Below are positions 50,489-58,269 of a stretch of DNA of 64,000 nt, piece after piece. Each line of letters starts with the position of its first letter. Position 1 is the stretch's first letter. Origin of the DNA: Dehalococcoidia bacterium (lineage in GTDB: Bacteria; Chloroflexota; Dehalococcoidia; Lucifugimonadales; UBA3495); contig JAJDTP010000019.1 in assembly GCA_022827095.1 (NCBI GenBank), forward strand, positions 62,001 through 126,000. The letters are read 5' to 3'. The translations under genes and the position numbers were made by a program. The notes below the pieces were generated by a model. That model made no database searches. It was not told where the DNA came from and saw nothing but the letters and a program-made list of their open reading frames with translations.

Positions 50489-51245
50489 ACTCCAGCACCA
50501 GCCCGTTCCACACCTGCGGGCGTTCCCAGAAGCCAGCGTGTCCCGCCTCCGGCAGCGACACGAAACGGCTGCCGGGGATGCGCTCGGCCTGCAACCGCAT
50601 CAGCGCCGGCGGGGACACCAGGTCGGACTCGCCGGCCAGCGCCATCGCCGGCACGCTCATGGCGGCCAGCCGGGCGTAGGTGGTCGGTTCGCGCAGCGGC
50701 TGGGCCGGCAGCCGGCCGTAGGGTCGGCTGCCGTGTTCGATCTCCAGCCAGCGGGCCGTGCCGTCGGGGTCGGTGCCCCGGTACGATGGACCGAGTTCGT
50801 AGAGTTCGACGGGCAGGTTGCGGATTTCCGGCGGGCGGATGCGGTCCTGCACTTCCAGGTATTCCGGGTCCTGGATGCCGGCAATGGTATTGGCGAACAC
50901 CAGGCTCCGCACCAGCTCCGGATGCGCCAGGGCGTAACCAATTGCGGTAATACCGCCGGCGGCGGTGCCGACCAAGTGGAACCGGTCCAGTCCCAGGAAC
51001 TCGACCAGGCCGTGCAGGTCTTCGTCCTGGTAGCCCGGTTGCAGGGCTTCGTCGGTGTTGCGGGACTTTCCCCAGGTGCGCCGGTCGTAGGTGATGCAGC
51101 GGTAGCCGGCCAGCGTGAAAGCGGGTATCTGGTAGATCCAGCAGTCGCACGTGCCCGAGGCGGCGTGGCAGAAGACCACCGATATGCCGTCGCCGCCGGT
51201 GTCCTCGTACCAGAGGTCAACTCCGGGTAGGTTTGCGTAGGGCAT
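50472..51245 (-). CDS. Alpha/beta hydrolase-fold protein without the catalytic serine
   Basis: A 257-residue alpha/beta hydrolase. The start ATG 51245 gives the standard opening MPYANLPGVDLWYEDTGGDGISVVFCHAASG. The nucleophile elbow, normally G-x-S-x-G, reads LVGTAAGGITAIGYAL: the Ser is Ala. The late His is present in PEAGHAGFWERPQ and the acid in LAGESDLVSPP. It therefore cannot be an ordinary serine hydrolase; it may be a non-hydrolytic binder, a lyase-like fold, or decayed. It follows a second nucleophile-less family member by 4 bp. Confidence 0.85.
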   Translation of the reverse strand: MPYANLPGVDLWYEDTGGDGISVVFCHAASGTCDCWIYQIPAFTLAGYRCITYDRRTWGKSRNTDEALQPGYQDEDLHGLVEFLGLDRFHLVGTAAGGITAIGYALAHPELVRSLVFANTIAGIQDPEYLEVQDRIRPPEIRNLPVELYELGPSYRGTDPDGTARWLEIEHGSRPYGRLPAQPLREPTTYARLAAMSVPAMALAGESDLVSPPALMRLQAERIPGSRFVSLPEAGHAGFWERPQVWNGLVLEFIGQH

Positions 51246-51249
51246 GGGA

Positions 51250-52167
51250 TCAGTCCTGCCAATGGGGCGGGAGGCTGGGCTCCGCCATGCCGAACTGTTC
51301 AGCCAGCCATTCCTCAGCGTAGCGGCCATCCCGGTAGCCCGAATGCTCCGCCTTGTGGACGGTGGTCTCGCCCCGGATATCGTCGACCAACGGTTGCAGT
51401 GTGGTCGCGTCCAGCGCGGAACCGTCGTCGCCGGCCATCAACAGCGTGTCCGCGCTGACCCGGGCGCCGAACCAGCGGAGGTCGAAGTACGACAGCGTGC
51501 GATGCACGGCCTCACGACGTGTGGGATGCAGGCGGAGGTAGTCGTTGATCTCCTCCAGCGGGTAGGCGCCGGTGCGCGGGGCCAGGTCGGCGGTGGCGTA
51601 CAGCAGGGTTGGCGTAGATACCAGGTGCGTGACCAGTGGAGACAGCGCTGCGGTGGTCAGGGCCAGGTCGTTGCCGATGGCCGCGATGCGCGTGGAGTCG
51701 ACCTCGGGAAGCGCGGCCAGGTATTGCACCCCGCGCACGCAGTCGGCGACGATGCCGCGGTAGATATAGGTTGCCGGGTCGTCAATGCCGTCGGTGAGTT
51801 GGCCGGGAAACGCGGCGGCGTAAGGCTGGTCGGCCAGCCGCTGTCCGCGCACGCAGATGGCGAAGGTGACGTGCTCCCGGCGCTGGCCGTTGGCTTGCCC
51901 CTGGGGCACCAGGTCGGTCACGCTGCCGTAGCGGGGTAGGTGGTAACGCGCCGGGAAGGGGCCGTCGCCGTTGGGGATGCTGAGGTAGCCGTAGAGGCGG
52001 TACGGACCGATTGAGGTCAGCCGGACGCCGTAGGCGGTGGCGAAATCGGTGGAGCGCAGTGGCAGCGCCTGCACCTCCGGCACTGCCGGGAACCGGGCCA
52101 GTTCCGCCAGCGCGTCGTGCCAGTAGTCGTCGAAATCATGCGGCTTGCCGTCGCTCAGCGTGGTCAT
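51250..52167 (-). CDS. Acetylxylan esterase-like protein with degenerate active site
   Basis: A 305-residue protein from ATG 52167, behind GAAAGG. It aligns along its length with the neighbour 52181-53107: both have the opening FDDYW or IDQFWEDVLAE, IYRGIVADCVRGVQYL, and PYPLEEINDYLRLHP. Where the neighbour reads GHSQGG, this protein has AIGNDLALTTAAL: Ser and the last Gly are lost. It looks like a diverged duplicate without esterase chemistry. Operon spacing (13 bp to the neighbour, 4 bp to the next hydrolase) suggests all three are made together. Confidence 0.82.
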   Translation of the reverse strand: MTTLSDGKPHDFDDYWHDALAELARFPAVPEVQALPLRSTDFATAYGVRLTSIGPYRLYGYLSIPNGDGPFPARYHLPRYGSVTDLVPQGQANGQRREHVTFAICVRGQRLADQPYAAAFPGQLTDGIDDPATYIYRGIVADCVRGVQYLAALPEVDSTRIAAIGNDLALTTAALSPLVTHLVSTPTLLYATADLAPRTGAYPLEEINDYLRLHPTRREAVHRTLSYFDLRWFGARVSADTLLMAGDDGSALDATTLQPLVDDIRGETTVHKAEHSGYRDGRYAEEWLAEQFGMAEPSLPPHWQD

Positions 52168-52180
52168 GCGGTCATACCTT

Positions 52181-53107
52181 TCAGTTCTGCAGGTGCGTGG
52201 CCATGAACGCGTCCACGACCGCGGCGTGCTCGTGGTTGTTGGCGTCGTGGCCGTGGCCGTCGTAGGCGTACATTTTCTTGTCGGCGCTGGCAATGGCGTC
52301 GAACATGGCAAAGCCCGTTTCCGGCGGGCAGGTGCTGTCCTGCAGCCCCACGCTGACGATGATGGGACACGTGATCCGGTGGGCCAGGTTGATGCCGTCG
52401 AAGTAGGCCAGCGTGTTTTCCACCTGCTCCCGGCTGTCCGGATAGAGCCGCAGGTAGTCGGCGATCTCCTGGTAGGGATAGGCGTCGGTCAATTCGATGG
52501 AGTCCATGTAGCCACACAGGTAGGGCGCGCCGGCGGCGGCCGCTTTGATTTCTGGGCGCAGGGCCGCTGTGGATACGGTCAGGCCGCCGCCCTGGCTGTG
52601 TCCGGTGACCCCGATACGGTCGCCGTTCACCTCATACCGCGTCAGCAGGAAGTCCACGGCGCGGCAGGCGTCCATGTAGAAGCCGCGGTAGGAGTAGGTG
52701 TTGCGGTCAACCATGCCGTAGGTGAGCAGGCCCGGGTAGCCTGGGTTGAACTGGCGGTTGCTGCGCAGCTTTCCCCGGGGCGCGACGCTGAAGGCGGCAT
52801 AGCCTCGGGCGGCCCAGTTCTTGGGAACCGGCGGCTCCATGTTGTACCCGGGGACCTGGATCAGGCCCGGCAAGGCGCCCTCGCGCTGGCGGGGCACGGC
52901 GTACCAGCCGGCGATGCGCACGCGGTCCAAGCTGGTGAAGAAGACCTCGTACACGTCGATGCGGGCGGTGGAACGGAGTGAGTCGTAGACCATCTCCGGT
53001 TCCAGCGGGATCTCGGCGGTTTCCGCCAGCACATCCTCCCAAAACTGGTCGATGTCGTCCGGCTTGCGGACTACTGTCTGGTACTGGTCGGCGGGTACTC
53101 TGGGCAT
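52181..53107 (-). CDS. Acetylxylan esterase / cephalosporin deacetylase family protein
   Basis: A 308-residue AXE1-family alpha/beta hydrolase. The catalytic Ser lies in RIGVTGHSQGGGLTVSTAAL, the Asp in VGLQDSTCPPETGF and the His in YDGHGHDANNHEH. The DRNTYSYRGFYMDACRAVDFLLTR segment is typical. Members deacetylate acetylated sugars or antibiotic side chains. No signal peptide is evident, so it is probably cytoplasmic. It is the only one of the three adjacent hydrolases with an intact catalytic triad. Confidence 0.9.
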   Translation of the reverse strand: MPRVPADQYQTVVRKPDDIDQFWEDVLAETAEIPLEPEMVYDSLRSTARIDVYEVFFTSLDRVRIAGWYAVPRQREGALPGLIQVPGYNMEPPVPKNWAARGYAAFSVAPRGKLRSNRQFNPGYPGLLTYGMVDRNTYSYRGFYMDACRAVDFLLTRYEVNGDRIGVTGHSQGGGLTVSTAALRPEIKAAAAGAPYLCGYMDSIELTDAYPYQEIADYLRLYPDSREQVENTLAYFDGINLAHRITCPIIVSVGLQDSTCPPETGFAMFDAIASADKKMYAYDGHGHDANNHEHAAVVDAFMATHLQN

Positions 53108-53125
53108 AGTGCTATCCTAATTCCT

Positions 53126-53614
53126 TCATGACCGTCTGGCCCGGGACGTAAGATAGGCGATGAACAACCTGATTTCGTCCGTCGGGGCGTTGTTGAATCC
53201 CGCTAGCGCGTTTTCGGCGTCATCTATGATTTGGGTAACTTGGGTCTGGTCAAAAATCGTGCCGGGATCGTAATCAGCCTCGTGGCGGCGCTGCTGCAGG
53301 TTCACCAGTGTGATTGCGAATCTTCGAAGGTCCGGACTGAACTGGCTCATGCTGCTGGAGACGTTGCATTTGTTTCTAGCCGGCCCGTGATCAAGGGTCC
53401 GGTACGTCATGTTCCAAAGATCTTGTCCCAGTTGGCTGCCTAAGTAGGGGCCGGCCATCGCGTCAGTATAGGCGCGGCACAGGGTGTGGAAGATGGCGTA
53501 GTAGGCGCAACTGATCGCTCGGCGCAGCTCGGTGTCGGTGGCTCCATTAGGGTTGCTGGCGTTGCTGCCGGCGGCCAGCGTCCTGGCGACGGCGATCAGA
53601 TCATTTGGTTCCAA
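53126..53614 (-). CDS. HEPN-domain protein (locus 2, intact)
   Basis: I place the start at TTG 53614 (LEPNDLIAVARTLA), because AAGGAGA lies about 10 nt upstream and the resulting N-terminus matches the MDWVELIRASRLMA start of locus 1. The 162-residue protein has the helix TELRRAISCAYYAIFHTL and the catalytic-type RRHEADYDPGTIFD, the same layout as the pseudogene at 940-1389. It overlaps the partner gene upstream by 19 nt. A toxin or RNase role is inferred from the HEPN family. Confidence 0.78.
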   Translation of the reverse strand: MEPNDLIAVARTLAAGSNASNPNGATDTELRRAISCAYYAIFHTLCRAYTDAMAGPYLGSQLGQDLWNMTYRTLDHGPARNKCNVSSSMSQFSPDLRRFAITLVNLQQRRHEADYDPGTIFDQTQVTQIIDDAENALAGFNNAPTDEIRLFIAYLTSRARRS

Positions 53615-53922
53615 CGCCGGCTTTTCTCCTTGTAGGTCTCCCAACCCTCTTTGCCGAAGAACGAAGTGTGAGGAATGTGTTTGATCCCCAGGTCAACCAG
53701 TTGGGGGAGCAGACGCGCGATCAGTCCGCTGGTCCACTTGGAGTCCAGTTTGCCCTGGTCGCCATCGAACACGATGCGGATGTGCAGATAAGGATCTCCG
53801 TACTGGTCCATTTCCTGTTGGATGTCAATGGGGTCGAATTCAATCTCCCCTTTGAATCTGCCAGTCAGGTCCTCATATACCATCGTGACGATGGCGTCAT
53901 GCACATCCTGGGTTATCATCAT
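53596..53922 (-). CDS. Small partner protein of HEPN (locus 2)
   Basis: A 108-residue protein related to 641-952. Shared features: YLHIRIVFDGDQGKLDSKW, a helix, then DLGIKHIPHTSFFGKEGW. It has no nucleotidyltransferase motif. Its 3' end overlaps the HEPN start and carries that gene's ribosome site, so both proteins are likely made in a fixed ratio. Two independent loci with the same pair, order and overlap support a real two-component module. Confidence 0.75.
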   Translation of the reverse strand: MMITQDVHDAIVTMVYEDLTGRFKGEIEFDPIDIQQEMDQYGDPYLHIRIVFDGDQGKLDSKWTSGLIARLLPQLVDLGIKHIPHTSFFGKEGWETYKEKSRRWNQMI

Positions 53923-53934
53923 GGCGGCCTCTTC

Positions 53935-55656
53935 TTACACGTCCTCCACCGGCATGGTGGCGATGCCGTAGGTGCCGTAGAAGAAGTTGGCGTAGTGGGT
54001 GGAACCGCCGGTGACGAACAGCAGGTACTGCTCCGGGTCTTCCAAGGCGGGAATGGTGGCCTTGGGATCATCGGCCAGGTGCTGGAGTTCCGGATAGCGG
54101 AGCCACTTGCCGTTGGCGTCGGTGGGCATGCCGGCCGGCCCGATGGCGTCCCGCAGGGAGGCGCGGCAGTGCTCGTGGAGCCACTCCTGGGTGGCGCGCT
54201 TGCTGAAGCCGGCTTCCTGCAGGATCACCGCGCGGGACGGACTGAGCATGATGGGATGGTACGGGCTCTGGTACTCCACCCGTTGGTTGGTGTGGCCCAC
54301 CTGAGCGGACTGCCGGCCCTTGATCCAACTGCCGCCGCCGGCGTGGCGATAGAACATCATGGAGGCGATGTTGTTCAGCGTGTCCTCGTGGTTACGGGAG
54401 CCGGCGTCGAGGATGTCGGTGGGACCGGTGACGGTGATCACAGTGACCGCGCTCTCGTCGGCGCGGAAGCCCTTGTCCACGTGGTAGGGCTGCCAGGGAC
54501 TCACCTCTTCGTTCTCCGCGATGCACATGCCGAACTTGGTGGGCAGCCCGATGAAGTTGGGGTCGCCGGCGCCGGCCTTGCAGTAGCCGATGTTGATCAG
54601 GCAGAGGCGCAGCGCCCGGCCGATGGCGGTGTTGGCCTTGTTGACCACGCCCGGGCCCATAGCCGACGTGCCGTAGTTGATCCCCGCCTTGGCGGCGATT
54701 GGGCCGTTGACCAGGATCAGCGGGGCTTCGGTGTGGCCGGACACCTGCATATCGCGGTGGTTCATCTCGGGCTGAGCGATGCACTCCAGGGCGGCCAGGA
54801 GGATGGGGAACTGGGCGGGCTGGCAACCCGCCATCACGGCGTTGATGGCGACCTTTTCCACAGTGGCGAGGCCAAAGCCAGGTTCCATGACCATGACCAC
54901 GTCCTGGGGGTCGCGGCGCGTGCCCTTGAGCATGGCTTCCACGGCCGCGGGCGTGGGGGGAACGATGGGCATACCGTCGCTCCAGTCGCGCTCTTCCATG
55001 AAACGGTTGACCGCGTCGAGACCCAGGGGCGTATCGTCCAGTTCCACCGTGAACACGTCGGTCTCGGTGTGCCCGTTGGCGGCGCCGGAGAGGTCGGCGG
55101 ATGCGGACATACGGGTCAGACCGAGAATGATGTTGTCGATCTGCTCATCCACCATCCTGTGGATGTAGTCGGGCTGCTGCCCGGTGCAGGCGTGGGGGAT
55201 GGTGACGAAAGCCGTGGCGGGCTGGCCCCAGCCGTCGACGCAGGACTGCCAGGCCCGGGCGAAGCTGCGCGCGGCGATGCCCACCGAGGGCACGCCGGCC
55301 TTTTCCATGGCGACCATGTCGTGGGCAAGCCACGACGTGCAGCCCCCTCAATGGGCGGCGGCGCCCACCATGGCATCCACCTCTACGGCGATGCGGCCGG
55401 CTTCGTCGTCGTCGATATGCACGCCTCGGCTCAATGCCGGTCGGCCGTCGCGCAGGTTGCCACCATAGCTTTCGAATCTGACGTTGCTGAAACGGCGACT
55501 GAGATGCTCGGCAACGCGGTTGACGGCCACATCGGCCCCGCCGGTCATGTTGTTGTAGAGGCCAATGGTTTTGCCTTCCAGGGTGTCCAGGCGAGCGGCC
55601 GGAGGCACCTTGAAATCGACGCGTGACGCGGCTGGGGACATGATCTGCAACTGCAT
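53935..55656 (-). CDS. UGSC-family (seleno)protein with in-frame UGA (probable selenocysteine 103)
   Basis: One frame from ATG 55656 (behind GGAGGAG) to 53935 encodes 573 residues if the TGA at 55348-55350 is read through. Residues around it read DAMVGAAAH-U-GGCTSWLAHDMVAMEKAGVP. This is the hallmark of the UGSC family (DUGSCTSWSVHDAIALEKAGIP in relatives), in which the first position is Sec or Cys. Residues 1-175 form that domain. From RFMEERDWSDGMPIVPPTPAAV (about 210) the rest is a second conserved domain, with MAGCQPAQFPILLAALE and GIGRALRLCLINIG-like stretches. Neither the chemistry nor the partners are known. Without selenocysteine insertion the gene would make only 102 residues. Confidence 0.88.
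55318..55350 (-). promoter_or_regulatory. Candidate bacterial SECIS element downstream of the UGA
   Basis: On the minus strand the UGA (55350-55348) is followed by exactly 11 nt, then GUCGUGG, loop CUUGC, CCACGAC (55336-55318): a perfect 7-bp stem within the coding sequence. E. coli fdhF also has 11 nt between UGA and the SelB-binding hairpin. The loop lacks the fdhF GGUC form and there is no bulged U, so SelB recognition is plausible but unproven. Confidence 0.7.
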
Positions 55657-56157
55657 GGTGATTCTCCTCCGATTCGGAGCTTGGAAGACGTGCGGAATGG
55701 TCGCAGTCTATTTGTCGATGCCGGTTACGTCAACGCGCAGGGTCAGCAGGGGAAGCGAGGATGCCCGCCAGCGAATGTGGCGCTTGCGGGCCGGCGCCGG
55801 CAATTCGCATTTGACGCTCACGCGTACCATTTTGTCATCGCGAGGAGCGAAGCGACGTGGCCATCTCGTTGCCACGGCGACGACTACACCAGCAACGAGA
55901 TTGCCACGCTGCGCTCGCAATGACAGGACAGCCGAAACCGGTTACTAGTGAGGCGTTTGACGAAGGACAATGCGCGCCCGTTGGGGTCTAAACCAGACAT
56001 TAGTGTGATAAACGGGTTGGAAACAGGGTACACAAAATCCGATTCGATGATAAAATTCTTTGAAAATTGGCAAAGGCCACCGGTGCGCCCATCGGGCGCC
56101 TCAGCCGGAGCCTCGGAATAACTGCTTAACTTCCAGCGCAATCCAGGAGACAGCATC
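55657..56157. other. 501-bp intergenic region with REP copy C
   Basis: Divergent gap between the UGSC gene and the signalling operon. REP copy C occupies 55833-55925. The part 55970-56100 is AT-richer, with TGATAAAATTC near 56047-56057, and probably contains the signalling operon promoter, but no convincing hexamer pair could be chosen. No further gene is seen. Confidence 0.5.
55833..55925. repeat. REP/MITE-like element, copy C (93 bp)
   Basis: Ends TGTCATCGCGAG (one change from copy A) and CTCGCAATGACA. Inside, GCGAAGCGACGTGGCCATC and AACGAGATTGCCACG match blocks in copies A and B. Together they show a family of small elements with conserved ends and subrepeats, mobilised in trans if at all. 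Confidence 0.85.
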
Positions 56158-56496
56158 ATGGCAATCGATTTCCAGAGGAATGAGGGCACTTTGATCATTG
56201 AGGCTGCCGAACGCGTCGACAGTACCAACGCGCAGCGCTTCCTCGAAGATCTGGATGCAGCCATCGAACCCACGGACCAGGTAGTGATCCTCGACATGGA
56301 GAAACTTACCTACATAAGTAGTGCGGGCCTCCGTGTGGTTCTGCAGACGGCCAAGACCCTTCAGCGACAAAACTCCGGCTTCGCGCTGTGCGCACTTTCA
56401 GGGACCGTGCGCGAAGTCTTCGAAATCAGCGGTTTCGACCAGGTTATAGCTATCCATCCGTCGCAAGATGAGGCCATCGCCGCGCTGAAAGGGTAG
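56158..56496 (+). CDS. STAS-domain anti-sigma factor antagonist
   Basis: A 112-residue SpoIIAA/RsbV-like protein. The phosphorylation loop reads KLTYISSAGLRVVL, with Ser55 at the position of the Ser phosphorylated in SpoIIAA (DSSGLGV). It would bind the HATPase protein at 57749-58162 when unphosphorylated. The first gene of a five-gene operon, it is 80 bp upstream of the PP2C regulator. No sigma factor gene is present, so the target of the switch may be other than sigma. Confidence 0.9.
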   Translation: MAIDFQRNEGTLIIEAAERVDSTNAQRFLEDLDAAIEPTDQVVILDMEKLTYISSAGLRVVLQTAKTLQRQNSGFALCALSGTVREVFEISGFDQVIAIHPSQDEAIAALKG

Positions 56497-56576
56497 TCCG
56501 TTAATACGGGTAACCGGCTTCGCGAGGCTGACTCACAGTGATCGGGCGCCGCAGGCCGCCCGGCAGGGACGGAATC

Positions 56577-57746
56577 ATGGCAGATACGTCAGGGCCATAC
56601 CGGATACTGGTGGTCGACGACGAGCCCGACCTGGAGCCGCTGGTATTGCAGCGGATGCGGCGGGCCATTCGCTCGGGGCGCTACCAGTTCGTGTTTGCGC
56701 AGAATGGAGTAGAAGCGCTCGAAACCCTCAACCAGGACGACGAAATCGATATGGTGTTGTCCGACATCAACATGCCTCAGATGGACGGACTGGCGTTGTT
56801 GTCGCACATACCGGATGTGGCTCCCGACATACACGCTGTAATCATCTCCGCTTATGGGGATATGAAAAATATCCGCTCCGCAATGAACCTCGGAGCGTTC
56901 GATTTTGTCACCAAACCGGTCGATTTTGAAGACCTGCGGATCACTATTGAACGGGCGTTGACCAACCTGGAAGCGTGGCGAGAGGCGACGGCGTCACGCG
57001 AGCGGCTCGTGGCGCTGGAAAACGAGCTCGACGTCGCCAACAAGATGCAGCAGTCGATCCTGCCCACGGAGTTTCCCGGACAGCCCGGATTCCAGATCTA
57101 CGGGAGCATGATCCCAGCGCGGGTCGTAGGCGGGGATTTCTTCGACGTCATTTATCTGGACAATGGCCGGATTGGACTGGCCGTGGCGGATGTGTCGGAC
57201 AAGGGCGTGCCCGCCGCGTTGTTCATGATGGCCAGCCGTACGCTCCTGAAGAGCGCGGCCATGGGGCTCAAATCCCCGCGCGAAGTCCTTACGGAAGTCA
57301 ACGATCTGCTGTACGACGACAACGACGCCATGATGTTCGTCACCTTGTTCTACGCGGTGTACGATCCGACGACCGGGGAAATGACCTATGCCAACGGCGG
57401 CCACAACGCGCCGCTGATCGCCCACGTTGACGGGACTTCCACGGTGCTGCCCGGCACCAACGGCATCGCGTTGGGTGTGATGCCGGGCATGAATTACGAC
57501 GAAAGAACAATCTCCATTTCAACCGGTGATACCGTGGTCTTTTACACCGACGGCGTCACTGAGGCTGTAAACGAGGATGGGGAAGAGTTCGGAATGGAAC
57601 GGCTGCAGCAGGTGTTTACCGGGCAGCCGGTTCGGGATGCCGAGGCATCGACCCAGGCTGTGTTTGACGCAGTTAACCAATTCGCGGGTAATGCGGCGCA
57701 GTTTGACGACATCACGTGCCTTATTTTCCGACGCAGCGAGACCTGA
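56577..57746 (+). CDS. Response regulator with SpoIIE/PP2C phosphatase domain
   Basis: A 389-residue protein, ATG 56577 behind AGGGA. The receiver domain (8-130) has phospho-acceptor Asp63 in MVLSDINMPQMDG, and Thr/Lys in VIISAYGD and FVTKPVD. A helical linker (ALENELDVANKMQQSILP, about 150-170) joins a PPM/SpoIIE phosphatase domain: VVGGDFFDVIYLDNGRIGLAVADVSDKGVPAALF, TYANGGHNAPLI and FDDITCLIFRR, with the metal-binding Asp residues. It would dephosphorylate the STAS protein when activated by a kinase, likely 59565-61787. Confidence 0.93.
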   Translation: MADTSGPYRILVVDDEPDLEPLVLQRMRRAIRSGRYQFVFAQNGVEALETLNQDDEIDMVLSDINMPQMDGLALLSHIPDVAPDIHAVIISAYGDMKNIRSAMNLGAFDFVTKPVDFEDLRITIERALTNLEAWREATASRERLVALENELDVANKMQQSILPTEFPGQPGFQIYGSMIPARVVGGDFFDVIYLDNGRIGLAVADVSDKGVPAALFMMASRTLLKSAAMGLKSPREVLTEVNDLLYDDNDAMMFVTLFYAVYDPTTGEMTYANGGHNAPLIAHVDGTSTVLPGTNGIALGVMPGMNYDERTISISTGDTVVFYTDGVTEAVNEDGEEFGMERLQQVFTGQPVRDAEASTQAVFDAVNQFAGNAAQFDDITCLIFRRSET

Positions 57747-57748
57747 CC

Positions 57749-58162
57749 ATGACCGCCCACGCGTTTTTGAAGATTGCTCCCAACCATGAGCAGCTTGAAT
57801 TGATCCCGACGGCGGTCGAAGAGTTCGCGGAGCGCGACAACTGGCCGCCCGACCTGGTTTTCAAGCTAAATCTGGTCCTGGAAGAATTGGGCGTCAACAT
57901 CGTCAATTACAGCGGCGCAACAGGTGACATCGAGATATCTCTGGCCTCTGACGAAGAGAGCGTCACCGTCGAAATCTCGGATGACGGCCGGCCGTTCAAT
58001 CCCCTGCTCGACCAGGACACTCCCGACATTTCCGCCCCGCTGGGCAACCGACCCATCGGCGGGCTCGGCATCCACCTGGTGCGGTCAATGATGGACGAGA
58101 TGTCGTACAGCCGAGAGGACGGCAAGAACAAGCTGGCGATGACCAAGCGCAAGTCGGAGTGA
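57749..58162 (+). CDS. Anti-sigma regulatory factor (Ser/Thr HATPase, RsbW-like)
   Basis: A 137-residue GHKL ATPase. It starts MTAHAFLKIAPNHEQLELIPTAVEEFAE, two bases past the previous stop. N-box: VLEELGVNIVNYSG; G1: EISDDGRPFNPL; G2-like: IGGLGIHLVRSMMDEMSY. The layout is that of RsbW/SpoIIAB partner-switch kinases, which phosphorylate the STAS antagonist and bind a sigma factor or other client. Its overlap with the gene for a solute-binding lipoprotein is close but not coding. Confidence 0.92.
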   Translation: MTAHAFLKIAPNHEQLELIPTAVEEFAERDNWPPDLVFKLNLVLEELGVNIVNYSGATGDIEISLASDEESVTVEISDDGRPFNPLLDQDTPDISAPLGNRPIGGLGIHLVRSMMDEMSYSREDGKNKLAMTKRKSE

Positions 58163-58269
58163 CCCTGAGATTCCAGCTTTGGCTGCGAGCGCGTCGGTCC
58201 GCGGGTAGTTGTCAGTCTGCCGTTCCTGACGCCGCAGCGGAATCGTCCGGTCAGATTAGAGGCTACTCG

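Noticed and set aside
53605-55626. A 673-residue plus-strand frame over the UGSC and partner genes
   Set aside because: Covers several real genes antisense; His/Gly/Val composition. Its length comes from GC content. The minus-strand frame has the family motifs and ribosome site.
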